The notes beneath the pieces are model-generated. The model made no database searches and had not been told where the DNA came from. It worked only from the letters and a program-made list of their open reading frames with translations. DNA of 64,000 nt from Piezodorus guildinii. Lineage: Eukaryota; Arthropoda; Insecta; Hemiptera; Pentatomidae. Shown piece after piece: positions 50,851-61,171 of the stretch (position 1 is the first letter of the stretch; the number at the start of each line of letters is the position of its first letter). The stretch covers positions 4,516,280 to 4,580,279 of the forward strand of contig CM041297.1 in the NCBI GenBank assembly GCA_023052935.1, in the 5' to 3' direction. The translations under genes and the position numbers were made by a program.

Positions 50851-51341
50851 CTGAGATAGTAATATGATAATAGTAAAAGTCACTGCTACGCTTGATGCAG
50901 AAACTAGGATAATGACCGAGAACTGTGGAGGGAGTGAGAGAAGGCTTATTGTCTGAGAGAGAGAGGAGACCGGTCCCATCTCTACTCCGTGCTGCTTGCT
51001 GGCTGAGGTGTGATACCGGTACACCTTACCAACTTACCAAGTCATAATTTATCAGTAAAAAAATTATTAAATTACTAAAATAACTATCAAAAGAATAGGG
51101 GTTGGTGACAGAAGGGTAAACGTTTAGAGTTTTATATATTTTTTTTAATGCAACTTTATAAAAAAATTAAAAATATTTTTTTTTTCAAAAAATAAGAAAA
51201 AATGTTAGGGATGGACAAACCTTATCACATAGGGGTATGAAAAATATATAGTAGCAGATTCTGAGAGCAATTGAATGTGCATATAAAATTTCATAAAAAT
51301 TGGTCAACACAATCGGTGACACGAGAATTTTATATATTAGA
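50690..51341 (-). mobile_element. Helitron derivative: 5' end plus helicase C-terminus
   Basis: Minus strand starts A|TCTAATATATAAAATTCTCG then TGTCAC, with ATTTCATAAAATT-type and CATACCCCTATGTGATAAGG blocks known from hemipteran-type Helitron 5' ends. It ends near the helicase remnant at 50690-50850. The bulk of Rep/helicase is deleted, so this is a shortened, non-autonomous or decayed copy. The 3' CTRR end was not located. Confidence 0.55.
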
Positions 51342-51379
51342 TATTCCTTAATATAAAACAATATATAATTCTTTAAACC

Positions 51380-51482
51380 TTTTTCAACTTTTATTTTGTA
51401 AAGAATTTAACTTCATTTAATAGTTCTTGAATTAATTTTAATAACCGAAGTAAGGGAAAGTTGTGTGTTTCCCGCGCTAGAA
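51380..51482 (-). repeat. HER copy 15, open end only
   Basis: AATAGTTCTTGAATTAATTT then GAAGTAAGGGAAAGTTGTG and TTTCCCGCGCTAGA. Directly abuts the Helitron's outer flank. Confidence 0.65.
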
Positions 51483-52377
51483 ATTTTCTTTTTACAGTTG
51501 AACAGTGATGACTTCCTGCTTTTTCAATGGTAGATATTTTTAATTGAAAGCTTTCATTTCTAGAATATTAAAAACAATATTCGTGGTAAACGAAATCAGT
51601 TGAGAATAGTGACATAAAAATGATATTAGCATTTATTTACAAGACGTGTTTTACGATCGTAACTTCCGTTTCTAGAAAAGGTTTATTCTGATTGGTCACG
51701 TTCTTAGCCAATTGTGATTCAGCCTAAGACTTTGAAGCCGTCAAACGTAGGCAGAAGCCTGTGACTGGACTTTTATAATTCAATCCAGCGAGACAGTAGG
51801 AGGCTGTACTGTAATCCAGTGGAGGCAGTTAGACGGTAAAGAATGGCTTTATCCTCCTCACGTAGGCAAAACCGATAGCACATTATTGCCTATTACCCGC
51901 ATACATTATTGGATTTTACTCAATTCGAGGGCTTCAAGGGAGATATCTGGAATCTTCGGGGTTTAATACTTTTAGTTTATGTATCAAATAAGCTTTCTGA
52001 CAATATAGTGCAATATCTATCCATAGCGTCTGCTTATTGAAAACTAGCTGGCCCCACTAGAAATCATTGGGTTATCCTCAATAGTAATGCAGACTTTAAG
52101 ATTTATCTTACATCTGATCGGAGTTTGTAGAGATGTATGTCAAGATATTATAATGGTTTTCGTGAATTTACACAAATCCCAATAATTTTTTTATAATCAC
52201 CATAATAAAATATAATAATTGCTTGTTTGGTTTCGTCATTTTTTTGAAAATTCATGTACAAAAAAAGACTATGTTCTCGAGATTTAAATTTTTACAGCAC
52301 ATAAGCCTGCGACTGAGCTATGTATGAAAAAATAATCAAAGATGAGCATCTTTTACTTTATTGACTTTTAACTCGCT
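51483..52377. other. No recognised feature
   Basis: Single-copy within the window. ATTGG and CCAAT motifs at 51690-51720 are suggestive of a promoter but isolated. No frame worth calling. Confidence 0.35.
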
Positions 52378-52388
52378 AAATGTCTTAT
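52378..52388. repeat. Target-site duplication of LINE-B copy (AAATGTCTTAT), left
   Basis: 11 bp, repeated at 53367-53377 after the poly(A). Confidence 0.85.
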
Positions 52389-53366
52389 AGTAAATCACCA
52401 TGGTTCCTATTCTTCCTTTTTTTCTCAGTCTGCTGGTGTTCCTCAAGGCAGCATCCTAGGACCCATTCTTTACACAGTCTATACAGCTGACATCCCAACC
52501 CATTCTAACACTTTCCTTTCTACTTATGCTGATGACACGTGTGTGCTATCAGTAGATAATGATCCAGTTACAGCCTCCCACACTCTTCAATCCCACATCC
52601 GAGACCTAGAAGTATGGTGTCAGAATTTGAGGATAAAAATTAATTCCAACAAATCCCACCAAATTCCTTTTACCCTTCGTCGTAAACCTATGACTTCCTG
52701 CCCTTCAGTATCCTTTAATAACTCTTCTCTGGTCCCTGTTGAACAGATCCGATACCTAGGACTCCATCTCGACAAACGTCTTACTTGGAATCCTCATACA
52801 AGACTAAAACGACAAGAAACTGCCCGACGTTTCCGACTGCTTCAACACTTACTGGACAAACGCTCAAACCTTCCACTTTACTACAAAAGGCTCATCTATA
52901 TTACCATCATAAGGTCGATATGGACCTACGGAGTAGAGCTATGGGGCTCTACTAAACCATCGAATTCTTCTCGTATCCAATCCTTACAATCCAAAATCCT
53001 TCGGAAAATCCTCAATTCTCCTTATTTTGTCACAAACAAACTCATTCATAAAGACCTTAATATTCCATATATTGCTGACTTAGCCCGGACCAGGTACCGT
53101 TCCTTCCATGACAAACTCCACTCCCACTTCAATCCATTAGTTTCAATCCTTGCTTCCTCTTCGATTCCTGATAATCCTCCGAGGCGTCTGAAAAGAAGAT
53201 GACCACGAGACCTTCTAGTTTAGAATATTTTTAGAGTGCTGCCACTGGGTAGTGGCTCTACATGCAATTCATGACATTTTTCTATTTTATCATCACATTT
53301 ACTGGGGGTAATAAGATGTATTATTTGTAATACAGTTGTAGATATCAACAAATATGTTATAAAAAA
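52389..53366 (+). mobile_element. LINE-B, 5' truncated, young copy
   Basis: Begins within the RT palm (reading NHHGSYSSFFSQSAG) and ends in A8. Flanked by an 11-bp target duplication. Best LINE-B reference in the window. Confidence 0.9.
52390..53202 (+). CDS. LINE-B RT C-terminal half, open frame
   Basis: Open from the truncation point to the natural stop at 53200-53202, about 270 codons. Blocks: SAGVPQGSILGPILYTVYTA, TYADDTCVLSV (catalytic YADD), VWCQNLRIKIN, TLRRKPMTSCPSVSFN, QIRYLGLHLDKRLTWNPH, ARRFRLLQHLLDKRS, IRSIWTYGVELWGS, LRKILNSPYFVTNKLIHKDL and PDNPPRRLKRR at the end. The fingers and the endonuclease are missing. No stop or frameshift, so it is recent. It has no promoter and no original start. 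Confidence 0.9.
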   Translation, partial: VNHHGSYSSFFSQSAGVPQGSILGPILYTVYTADIPTHSNTFLSTYADDTCVLSVDNDPVTASHTLQSHIRDLEVWCQNLRIKINSNKSHQIPFTLRRKPMTSCPSVSFNNSSLVPVEQIRYLGLHLDKRLTWNPHTRLKRQETARRFRLLQHLLDKRSNLPLYYKRLIYITIIRSIWTYGVELWGSTKPSNSSRIQSLQSKILRKILNSPYFVTNKLIHKDLNIPYIADLARTRYRSFHDKLHSHFNPLVSILASSSIPDNPPRRLKRR

Positions 53367-53377
53367 AAATGTCTTAT
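53367..53377. repeat. Target-site duplication, right
   Basis: AAATGTCTTAT, matches 52378-52388. Confidence 0.85.
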
Positions 53378-53665
53378 TTTTTTAAACAATTTTCGAGAAT
53401 TATTTTAACCACTTTCTTCACTTTCAAGGTAATAAGTTTTATGAAAATAATGCATATATTGTTAGTGTTGGTCTTGGCTCGATATCTGCAAAATTACCAG
53501 AATTGGTGAGATTTTCCCAACACATGTTGGGAAGTTGACTTCAAACACTAAAAGTATTTTCCATAAAAAAAATTAATTCGTGAAAGGGTAAAAAAATAAC
53601 TGTAAATAGTATGTAGTGCGGTGTTTCATTTTTGTATACTTGGTGAGAGTCAAGTTAATTCTTGG
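53378..53665. other. No recognised feature
   Basis: AT-rich spacer. Confidence 0.35.
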
Positions 53666-53672
53666 TACTGTT

Positions 53673-53900
53673 CGGTTTGTTTGTTTATTTATTTAAAAAC
53701 ACTTTATGCTACTATGACTAATCGGACGATGCTACAATGGGAGTCCTAAATTTTGCCTATCCAGGTTTTATAAGGATAGTGATATTTAACGAGTACCTGA
53801 CATTGCACAGGCTTGGGACTATCTATTAACGTCCCCACCAAAGGACGTCATAACTAAGTATTTTTTACTCCCATTAAAAAATCCTAGGATCACCTGCGGA
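53673..53900 (-). mobile_element. SINE-A, 5' truncated, with target duplication
   Basis: Tail TTTGTTTGTTTATTTATTTA on the left, body up to CACCTGCGGA just before the B box. TACTGTT at 53666-53672 and 53901-53907 is the target duplication. The 5' truncation is typical of LINE-type mobilisation. Confidence 0.85.
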
Positions 53901-53909
53901 TACTGTTTG

Positions 53910-54804
53910 ATTTTATGGTGCTTTTATTGTTTCTGGCTTATTTAGATGCATGTGGAGAAGTTTTTCGACGTAAGCCCTCGATCTTATTTTTGATGGTGAC
54001 GGTTTGGTCGGATTATTCTGATATACTATTTTGTACTTAGCACTGTAATTAATTAATTGTCTAAAGATGAGATCGTTTATTATCAACGAATAAAACAATA
54101 TGCTTACATACCAAATATAAATAATGCAGTAAACAAAAACAATAATATGTCAACAATACGATATCCCCAATGATCGTTTTGACGTATATAAATCGATGAT
54201 ATATTCATAAACAATTCTATTATACCTAAAGTAAATATTAGCTTAATATAAATTGTAGCTGATGTAACCAGCAGTCTAACCGAACTTTATTACTGTAATG
54301 TAAAATTTTAATCTAAAAAGCCTTAAACAGATGTTTTTTTTTAAATTTATTTATTTTATTTTTTTAAAGAGATGTATTATTATTTTAAAAACATATATAT
54401 TATTATTTTATCTCAACTATATTGAAAAAAGGGGAAAAAAGAAAGATTGTTAATTTATCTACATCAATATACTAATTTATTTTTTTTCTCTTTTCTTTTT
54501 TTTTTTTTTTTAAAGATGTATAATTATTTTGAAAACATATGTATTTTATTATTATTTTATCTAAAGAAAAAAAAACTCTTAATTTACCTCTATTAATATA
54601 TTTTTTTATTCAATCTTTTTTAACAGGTATTGTTATTTTAAAATTATATGTATAATTATTTTTATTTATTTTTTTTTTAACTGATGTATTATTATTTCTA
54701 AAACATATGTATCTTTTTTTTAAATTTTTTATCTCAACTATATTGGAAGAAAAAAAAACTGTTGATTTATCTTTATTAAAATATGTATATAACTTAAAAA
54801 AATT
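53910..54804. other. AT-rich, low complexity
   Basis: From 54330 to 54800, ATGTATTATTATTTTA-type phrases recur four times (near 54370, 54530, 54640, 54690), a degenerate tandem repeat. No coding frame. Confidence 0.45.
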
Positions 54805-54890
54805 TATTGTGAATAGCCAAGCCAGGCGCTATTTGTAAGGGGAATACCCCAAAGACAAATAAAATCTATTATATTCTATTCTATTCTACT
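54805..54890 (+). mobile_element. Putative LINE 3' end
   Basis: CCAGGCGCTATTTGTAAGGG, CCCCAAAGACAAATAAAATC, then a TATTCTATTCTATTCTA tail of pentamer repeats. Layout of a LINE 3' end; family unknown. Confidence 0.35.
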
Positions 54891-54962
54891 TAGCACTGTA
54901 TACATATTTGTAAGCAGGGTTATGGGTTTGTAAAATAGTACTATTTCGATTATCATTATCCA

Positions 54963-55276
54963 GTGATGAGATTAGTCCAAAATAACGCCCAACCTAATTT
55001 TGAGTATCCATTTTATAGAGGTTGGATGACCCCAAAGAAGAGTGTATCTTTACGAGTGGAATTACTGAATTTACTAATTACTCTGCCAACAGCCGAGTTC
55101 GAACCAGTGTTGTATCCATTGCACCACTTGCTTTTATAGAATAAATATCAGCTAAGAATAAAACGTGGGATTGAAGAGGAACATTAAGTTAAGAAGGTCT
55201 GGCAATCTGTATATTGACGTTCATTCTTGAAGCGCCCTACCCATTAGGTAGTCCCCATCCAACACTTCGCTAACAA
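54963..55276 (-). mobile_element. SINE-B-related unit, copy 2
   Basis: Nearly identical to 50001-50308 from GATGAGATTAGTCCAA to CAACACTTCGCTAACA. It lacks the flanking direct repeats seen there. Confidence 0.75.
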
Positions 55277-56079
55277 TGAGAGAGCGAACAAACTTAACAA
55301 ATCAAATAATAACTGCACTTAATGTTTCTCCTCCCGAGCGGTGATTGGCTGAGCAATCCAAACTTCGCGCACCAATCACCACGCTTTGCTGTAATTTAGC
55401 AAACTTTTCCTTAATATCAAAAATAAATGGATGAATAAATTGTACTTATTCGACTTGGCAATCAGCAGTTGAATTTCGAGAGTATTATTTCTATATGGAT
55501 TAATTAAACGCTTGAAAGTTAAGGCAAATAACGTAGCCCTAATTCAAAGATTAATTATAATAATAAATGTTTAATTTTGAACCTCCTATTAGGACGCTGT
55601 CGTAAGTTTCGTCTCAAACATTTTTGGCCCTTCAACTACTAACGTTATTTGAGCCCTAAATTCAAAACACATACATTTTAGAAAAAATAAAAAACAAGGT
55701 TTAGATAATTAAGTTACAAAGTAAGAAAATAAAAGAGAAAATACCTTTCGTCGTAAACTTATGACTACGCATCGGACATGGCAGGCTCAAACTTGTCCAT
55801 CTCATCCTCAGACAGCCCGAACCAATGTGTGGTCTGTGTAGGGTGTCTCTCTTAATAAAACATATGATTAAGCACTGCCGCAAATTCATGTACCAATGGA
55901 TAAATTAAAGTTACCAAAATTCATGAGTCGGAGGTTAAAGAGCTCTAGTGAAACAATTAGTTTACTACTGAGGTTCATCAAAGAATTCTTTTCCGGGAAC
56001 TATGAGGAAATAAAAAAACTTTATTTTAAGAATAGATAAGTAAAATGCTTTAGTTGTTAATAAAATTCGCTCAACTTTG
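55277..56079. other. Mostly unassigned; CCAAT inverted pair and a LINE scrap
   Basis: GGTGATTGG near 55340 and CCAATCACC near 55371 form a 9-bp inverted pair containing CCAAT boxes. TTTCGTCGTAAACTTATGAC at 55746-55765 is a tiny piece of LINE-B/C RT. No gene called. Confidence 0.35.
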
Positions 56080-56200
56080 ATATTTAGCTGTCCTTCATCA
56101 GTGTCATTAAGATGATATGGTTAATCTTTTGTAATGTACAAATTCAAAGGTAGTTTAGAAGAAGAAAATTTAAAATATCGACATTTAAGCCCTGTCCTTT
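56080..56200 (+). repeat. HER copy 16, internal scrap
   Basis: TAGCTGTCCTTCATCAGTGT, AAATTCAAAGGTAGTTTAGA, CATTTAAGCCCTGTC. Both ends missing. Confidence 0.6.
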
Positions 56201-56272
56201 TTACTAGATTATTCATATTTTTAGGGTTAATGCAAAGTATTAAACTTAAATATTTAAATTGCTTACTAATTA

Positions 56273-57195
56273 TTGGGTTGATTCACATGGAATGTCCGTT
56301 TTTATAGTTTCTGAAATACATAATGGATTTTGCAAGTCTGTTGTTTTCTTCCGAATGTTTACATATTTAAAGTAAACAGTTACTAATCCTCTATCGTTGT
56401 ATTATAAACATTAGCTTCCCAATCAAATACAATCTTTTATAGTATACCTCCAAATACGAACTTGGAAACACGCGATATTCGAGTAATATTTTTGTACGAG
56501 TTTAAAATCGGCCATTCAGCAGCTGAGGCCGCTAGAAATATTTGCAAGGCGTTTGGGGAAGAAAGTGTTAATGAACGGACCATTCACCGTTGGTGTGCTA
56601 AGTTTTTAGCTGGGGATACCGACTTGGAAAACTTGCCCCGAAGAAGACCTCCGTCCGTAATAGACAACGATGTCCTCAAACATACAGTAGAAGGAAACCC
56701 CTACCAAACAGTCAAAGGACTCTCAGAACAACTAAATGCAAGTGCATCTACCGTTTCCAGACATTTAAAGTGTATTGGGAAAGTAAAAAAGCTCGATACA
56801 TGGGTAACTCATGATCTCGCTGAGCGGCAGCAAGACCCCATGTTTTAAAACATACCGTTCAAAAATTTAAAGAACTGGACTACGAAGTTCTTCCGTACCC
56901 ACCATATTCTCCCGACTTGTCTCCAACAGATTACCACCTGTTCAGGAATTTAGACAACTTCGTCAAAGGAAAATTTTTTAAAAATGATGATCAAGTGAAA
57001 AGTGCGTTTTCAGATTTTATTTCACTTCAAAGCTCAGAGTTTTTCAGTTTGGGGATAAAAAAATTGGTGTCACGTTGGGAAAAATGTGTAGAAAAAGAAG
57101 GTAAATACTTTAAATAAAATTATCTTGTTTTCATATCGTATTTTTAATAAAAATCCTTTACCTTGAAAACGGACATTTCATGTGACAAAACCCAA
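56273..57195 (+). mobile_element. mariner element copy 2, internally deleted (923 bp)
   Basis: The same ~30-bp terminal inverted repeats as copy 1, with TA at 56271-56272 and 57196-57197. Shares the internal deletion junction with copy 1. Confidence 0.9.
56462..57115 (+). pseudogene. mariner transposase, catalytic core deleted
   Basis: The equivalent start is TTG at 56462 where copy 1 has ATG (7676), so the start codon is lost. Then ETRDIRVIFLYEFKIGHSAA, ERTIHRWCAKFLAGD, a linker, and LSEQLNASASTVSRHLKCIG (second HTH) ending near LAERQ. In another frame the sequence continues RPHVLKHTVQKFKELDYEVL and PPYSPDLSPTDYHLF, then the C-terminus to YFK. The deletion joins AERQ to the ARPHV position, removing about 120 codons with the first two Asp of DD34D. 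The C-terminal third is otherwise open. Confidence 0.85.
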
Positions 57196-57197
57196 TA

Positions 57198-57857
57198 AAA
57201 TATTCCGCTTTTAAATAGGGTAATTCCAATATCAAACTTGTTCGTATAGGTTCTCTAGAACCAGAGATGTTGAATAAATGTTTTTTTCGCGTGCAAACAT
57301 TTTGATTCTTTTTTTTACTCGACTCCTGGGGAGCGCTGAACCCCAATATTTTACAGATACTATTCGTTTTATGTTTTACTTTGAATATTTTCATCAAAAA
57401 TCGGTGACACATTCGGTATCCCCTTCCTGTAAGAAGACGAATTTTTCCAACCCCATTCCTATAGCACATCTAGACGGTAAGATGAACTTTTTCAGTTCCA
57501 GGTTTACAACCATAGTAATTTTTGATATACTATTATGACAATAAAAGTGAGTCAAATGATATCTTCACTTATAGATATAAATTGTAAGTGATGAAAAAAA
57601 TTGTTCAATTTTATTTTCGATATTTCTTCCAAGATCTATCGAGCACTTTGTTTATAAGAAGAAGACTAAAGTATCGGATAAGAAATGGTCGAGTTAGAAC
57701 GTCAAAGATATAATGCCCCTTCAATCATCTTTATCCAGGCCCGTCTAAATAAAGCAATATTTTAGCCATCTTGTCTCCAGTGATTGACTCCATCCATTGT
57801 TCCAAAGTAGCCAGGCTAATGGAGTGGATTTTAAAAATATACTTTTTTGGTTTATTT
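57198..57857. other. No recognised feature
   Basis: AT-rich flank. Small frames without domains. Confidence 0.35.
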
Positions 57858-58032
57858 TATTTTTTATAATCTACCTATTGTGTATACACCTGATATTCCT
57901 ATCCATCGAAGCTCTGTCTTTGCGTCTTACACTGATGACACATGTGGGTTATCCGTAAATAACGATCATGTAGTTGCATCTCAAATCCTACAGAACCATA
58001 TATATCTGCCATTGAAGGGTGTTGTCAAAACT
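57858..58032 (+). pseudogene. LINE-B/C RT fragment, first part (outermost layer of nest)
   Basis: IVYTPDIPIHRS, SYTDDTCGLSVNNDH (catalytic YADD decayed to YTDD) and ASQILQNHI. It is split by the LINE-A-like insertion and resumes at 59590. Confidence 0.8.
58023..58032. repeat. Target-site duplication (TGTCAAAACT), left
   Basis: Exact copy at 59590-59599. Confidence 0.9.
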
Positions 58033-59589
58033 TTTTTTTTTTTTAATATTGGATTATTGAGAAGTAATACAATCTGCCACTATCTTGGGCAATAAGTATT
58101 AGAGATAAAAGAAGTCATTCATTCCATATGTACAGAGTAAAATAAAAAACGCTGCAAATTATTACACAATGGCTTATTATTTCCAAATAACAATATTAGG
58201 GTATAACTGTTTATAAAGCTGTAGATAGGCAATTAAGTAATATGAAAAGCACTAATTCAAAGCATCATATCATAACACTACCACTGATTTAAAAACGCAA
58301 TATCTAAGATAGTTATAAACCAAATTCAATGATTATTTTTTCATATGGTCCAAAATTTGCTTGGAGAATAGCACTGGGATCTCCTGGAACCCTGATTTGC
58401 TTTCTACTTGTGAATGGCAAAGATTAGTTTGTCGTTACCGAGTGTATAACGTAAATCATTAGTTCAAGATAATTGTTTTGATGCTATAAAAGTTTCCATT
58501 CATTTTCATTGTATTATTGAGATGTAATACCTTTCTTTTGTTTTTTTTTTTTTATCGCGCTTTACTGATTCTAAAACTCTATGCACACTTTTCTCTATCT
58601 TGAAAAATAACGTAGTTACAAGAGTATATAAAAGCGAGATTCCAATTTTTTTCGTTTCTTTTTTCGCTTTTATATAATTATTCGCGGTTTTCTGCTTAAA
58701 AACAATAATGAATTTTTTTTTTATCTTCGAAAATAACGTTGTTACAAGTGTACATATAAGCGAGATTTCATTTTTCCTTTTCTTTTTTTTTTTTAATTTG
58801 TTTATCGCGCTTTACTGATTCTAAAACTCTCTACACACTTTTCTCTATCTTAAAAAATAACGTAGTTACAAGAGTATATATAAGCGAGATTCCAATTTTT
58901 TTCGTTTCTTTTTTCGCTTTTATATGATTATTCGCGGTTTTTTGGTTAAAAACAATAATGAATTTATTTTTTTATCTTCGAAAATAACGTTGTTACAGCG
59001 TACATATAAGCGAGATTTCATTTTTTTTTCGTTTCTTTTTTTTTTTTTTTTTCATCGCGCTTTAGTGATTCTAAAACATTATACACACTTTTCTCTATCT
59101 TCAAAAATAACTGAGTGAATAAAACCCTTTTAATCGGCCGCCATTTTAAAAATAACCAGCTGATATCAACGCCTAGGTGTTAGGATCATCGTTGAATGGA
59201 CTAATATTTTTGTGGCGAACTTCATAAAAATTGGTCCAGTAGTTACAGAGATATGTACGGCGGACAAACGGATTTTTTTTTTATTCGTTATTCGGATCTT
59301 GAAACGTAAACCCTCAAATTTTGAGCAGGGGTAATTTTTTTTGGTCGATTACAAAGGTTGATTATTGGAAATAATAAACCAAAATAAATAAGTTAACCTA
59401 AATAACAAATGAAAAAAAAAATATAATAATCTTGGGCACATTCATACCTATATAAAATATTTACTTACTGCCAATGGGAACTCCGAATCGAACTGCAGGA
59501 ATGGATGCGGAGGCACAATGTCGGAAGATCCCAGCGCCTCTCAGTCAGTCGACTCAACAATCAAGCTAGTGATGGCGCTAGAGCCATGG
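58033..59589 (-). mobile_element. LINE-A-like 3' UTR insertion (middle layer)
   Basis: T run at 58033-58044, UTR to about 58150 (AATACAATCTGCCAC, CATTCCATATGTACAG), then R-X, then UTR again at 59381-59589 (CACATTCATACCTAT, AGATCCCAGCGCCTCTCA). Compare 17521-17910. Bounded by the 10-bp duplication. Confidence 0.85.
58151..59380 (+). repeat. R-X copy 2 (innermost layer)
   Basis: 1.23 kb, aligned to copy 1. A 250-bp unit beginning CGCGCTTTACTGATTCTAAA occurs three times (58555, 58806, 59056). 58172-58187 (GGCTTATTATTTCCAA) and the complement of 59365-59380 (GGTTTATTATTTCCAA) are 16-bp terminal-repeat candidates. No coding frame. Confidence 0.8.
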
Positions 59590-59684
59590 TGTCAAAACTG
59601 GAGAATTAAAATAAATTCCGTCAAATCACTTTTACTCTGCGTCGTAAACATATGACTTCCTGCACTACTACTTCCTTTTCATTT
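59590..59684 (+). pseudogene. LINE-B/C RT fragment, second part
   Basis: Continues exactly from 58032: CQNWRIKINS, then FTLRRKHMTSCTTTSF with a 1-base shift. Ends at HER copy 17. Confidence 0.8.
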
Positions 59685-60518
59685 TTACTTACGTATATAT
59701 GAAAATATTGTAAGTGAAAGTATTGCGATCGTGAATATTGTCGAATTCCAGTTTTCAACGGAAAAACACGTTTTAGGGTCTCCTGAGTCCCACAAAAAGG
59801 TCTGTGTGTGTGTGTGTGTGTGTGTGGTAAGTCTAGCACGAAAACTGAAATTTCATATTTAAGACAACAATACGCCAGAGATGTTACAACTTTTTCATCA
59901 AAATCAGCTGACAAGATGAGCCACTTTATACCATGAATTTAGAACCTCATTACAATTCCCTTAATAACGACAAAAACGATTTTTACGAAACTAACTATAT
60001 CGATGTAAAATTAAATTTGATTTAATATTATGTATGTTTCATTCCGATTAAAACAGTTTGACAGGGCATAATGCCAATAATTCAGTAACGTACCTTTCAA
60101 TTTGTAGAGTCTAGAAAAATAACTACATCATCTATTTAGTTCTGATAAAAATATAATTTAAACGAATATGATATCTAACTGAAAGAAAAAGAGACCAAAA
60201 ATATTTATTTATGCAATTTTGGTGTTTATTAACATAACCTGTTATATAGGCATATACTATACCGTTGGAGTGCTAAATATTTAAGAAAAAATATTATCTT
60301 ATACAAAAAATTGTAAAAGTTAATGAAGAGTGATGAAAAGCCGATTGTCATAGAAAATAATATTATATCGTGTTTCTATTGAAATTCAATGCAATTAATT
60401 CCTTATCTCTATATATATATTTATCTCTAAGCGTATTTAAAAACTCGAATAAGCTATGTAAATTAATTTTAACAACGGAGTTGAGTGAAAGTCGTGTGTT
60501 GCGCGCACCAGATTTTTT
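59685..60518 (-). repeat. HER copy 17, complete but diverged
   Basis: TTTTTACTTACGTATATATG hairpin end, GTATTGCGATCGTGAATATT, a (GT)n expansion at 59802-59825, and open end GTTGAGTGAAAGTCGTGTG, CGCGCACCAGATTTTT. Confidence 0.85.
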
Positions 60519-60586
60519 TAATTGTTAACTTTTTTTTTTGTTAATACAAAAACAAAAATTTGAGTTATTAGAGTAAGTTTCTCTCT

Positions 60587-60587
<1 letters not shown>

Positions 60588-60672
<85 letters not shown>
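60588..60672. repeat. (TA)n microsatellite
   Basis: About 85 bp of almost pure TA. Confidence 0.95.
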
Positions 60673-60674
<2 letters not shown>

Positions 60675-61171
60675 TAATGTATACTAAATATTATTGACTT
60701 ATACGTTTCATGTCATATTAACATTTAGAAAACAAAAATTACAAACTAGACATTCTAATTAGTTAAAGAGAGACCGAGGCTTCTAAAACGTTAGTTGGAT
60801 ATTATTTCTTGTGTTTGAATTTGCATTTCGATAACCTGAATTAAATTTTAGTCGAAGTCGTCGAATGTTAATTAGTAATACACCTGTCTATTCGTGTTCA
60901 GGCTTTGGAGAATTTAATTTAATAACAACATATTATTAATTTTTAATTAGAAAATGCTAATTTTATTCAACACACGGTTTAGTCGAGTTTAATTTGGAGT
61001 GACCTTTAAAATACTAACTTGTATAATTTTGTTCTGTCCCATATGTCGCAGTGAGAAACAGGGGCAAAATGATGTGTTTTTATACAGGGCAATCAATCTT
61101 CACACCTGTACACATTAATTCTAAAACACACACACACAAAGAGTCTTATAAATGTCTCGTCATATTGTTAT
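60673..61171. other. No recognised feature
   Basis: AT-rich. A weak CTAAAACGTTAG phrase near 60783 resembles the GAAACG end of Penelope-type repeats, but no hairpin precedes it. Confidence 0.35.

Noticed and set aside
55340..55380. Promoter of a host gene (inverted CCAAT pair)
   Set aside because: No adjacent coding exon or initiator could be supported. Kept only as a note in the spacer entry.
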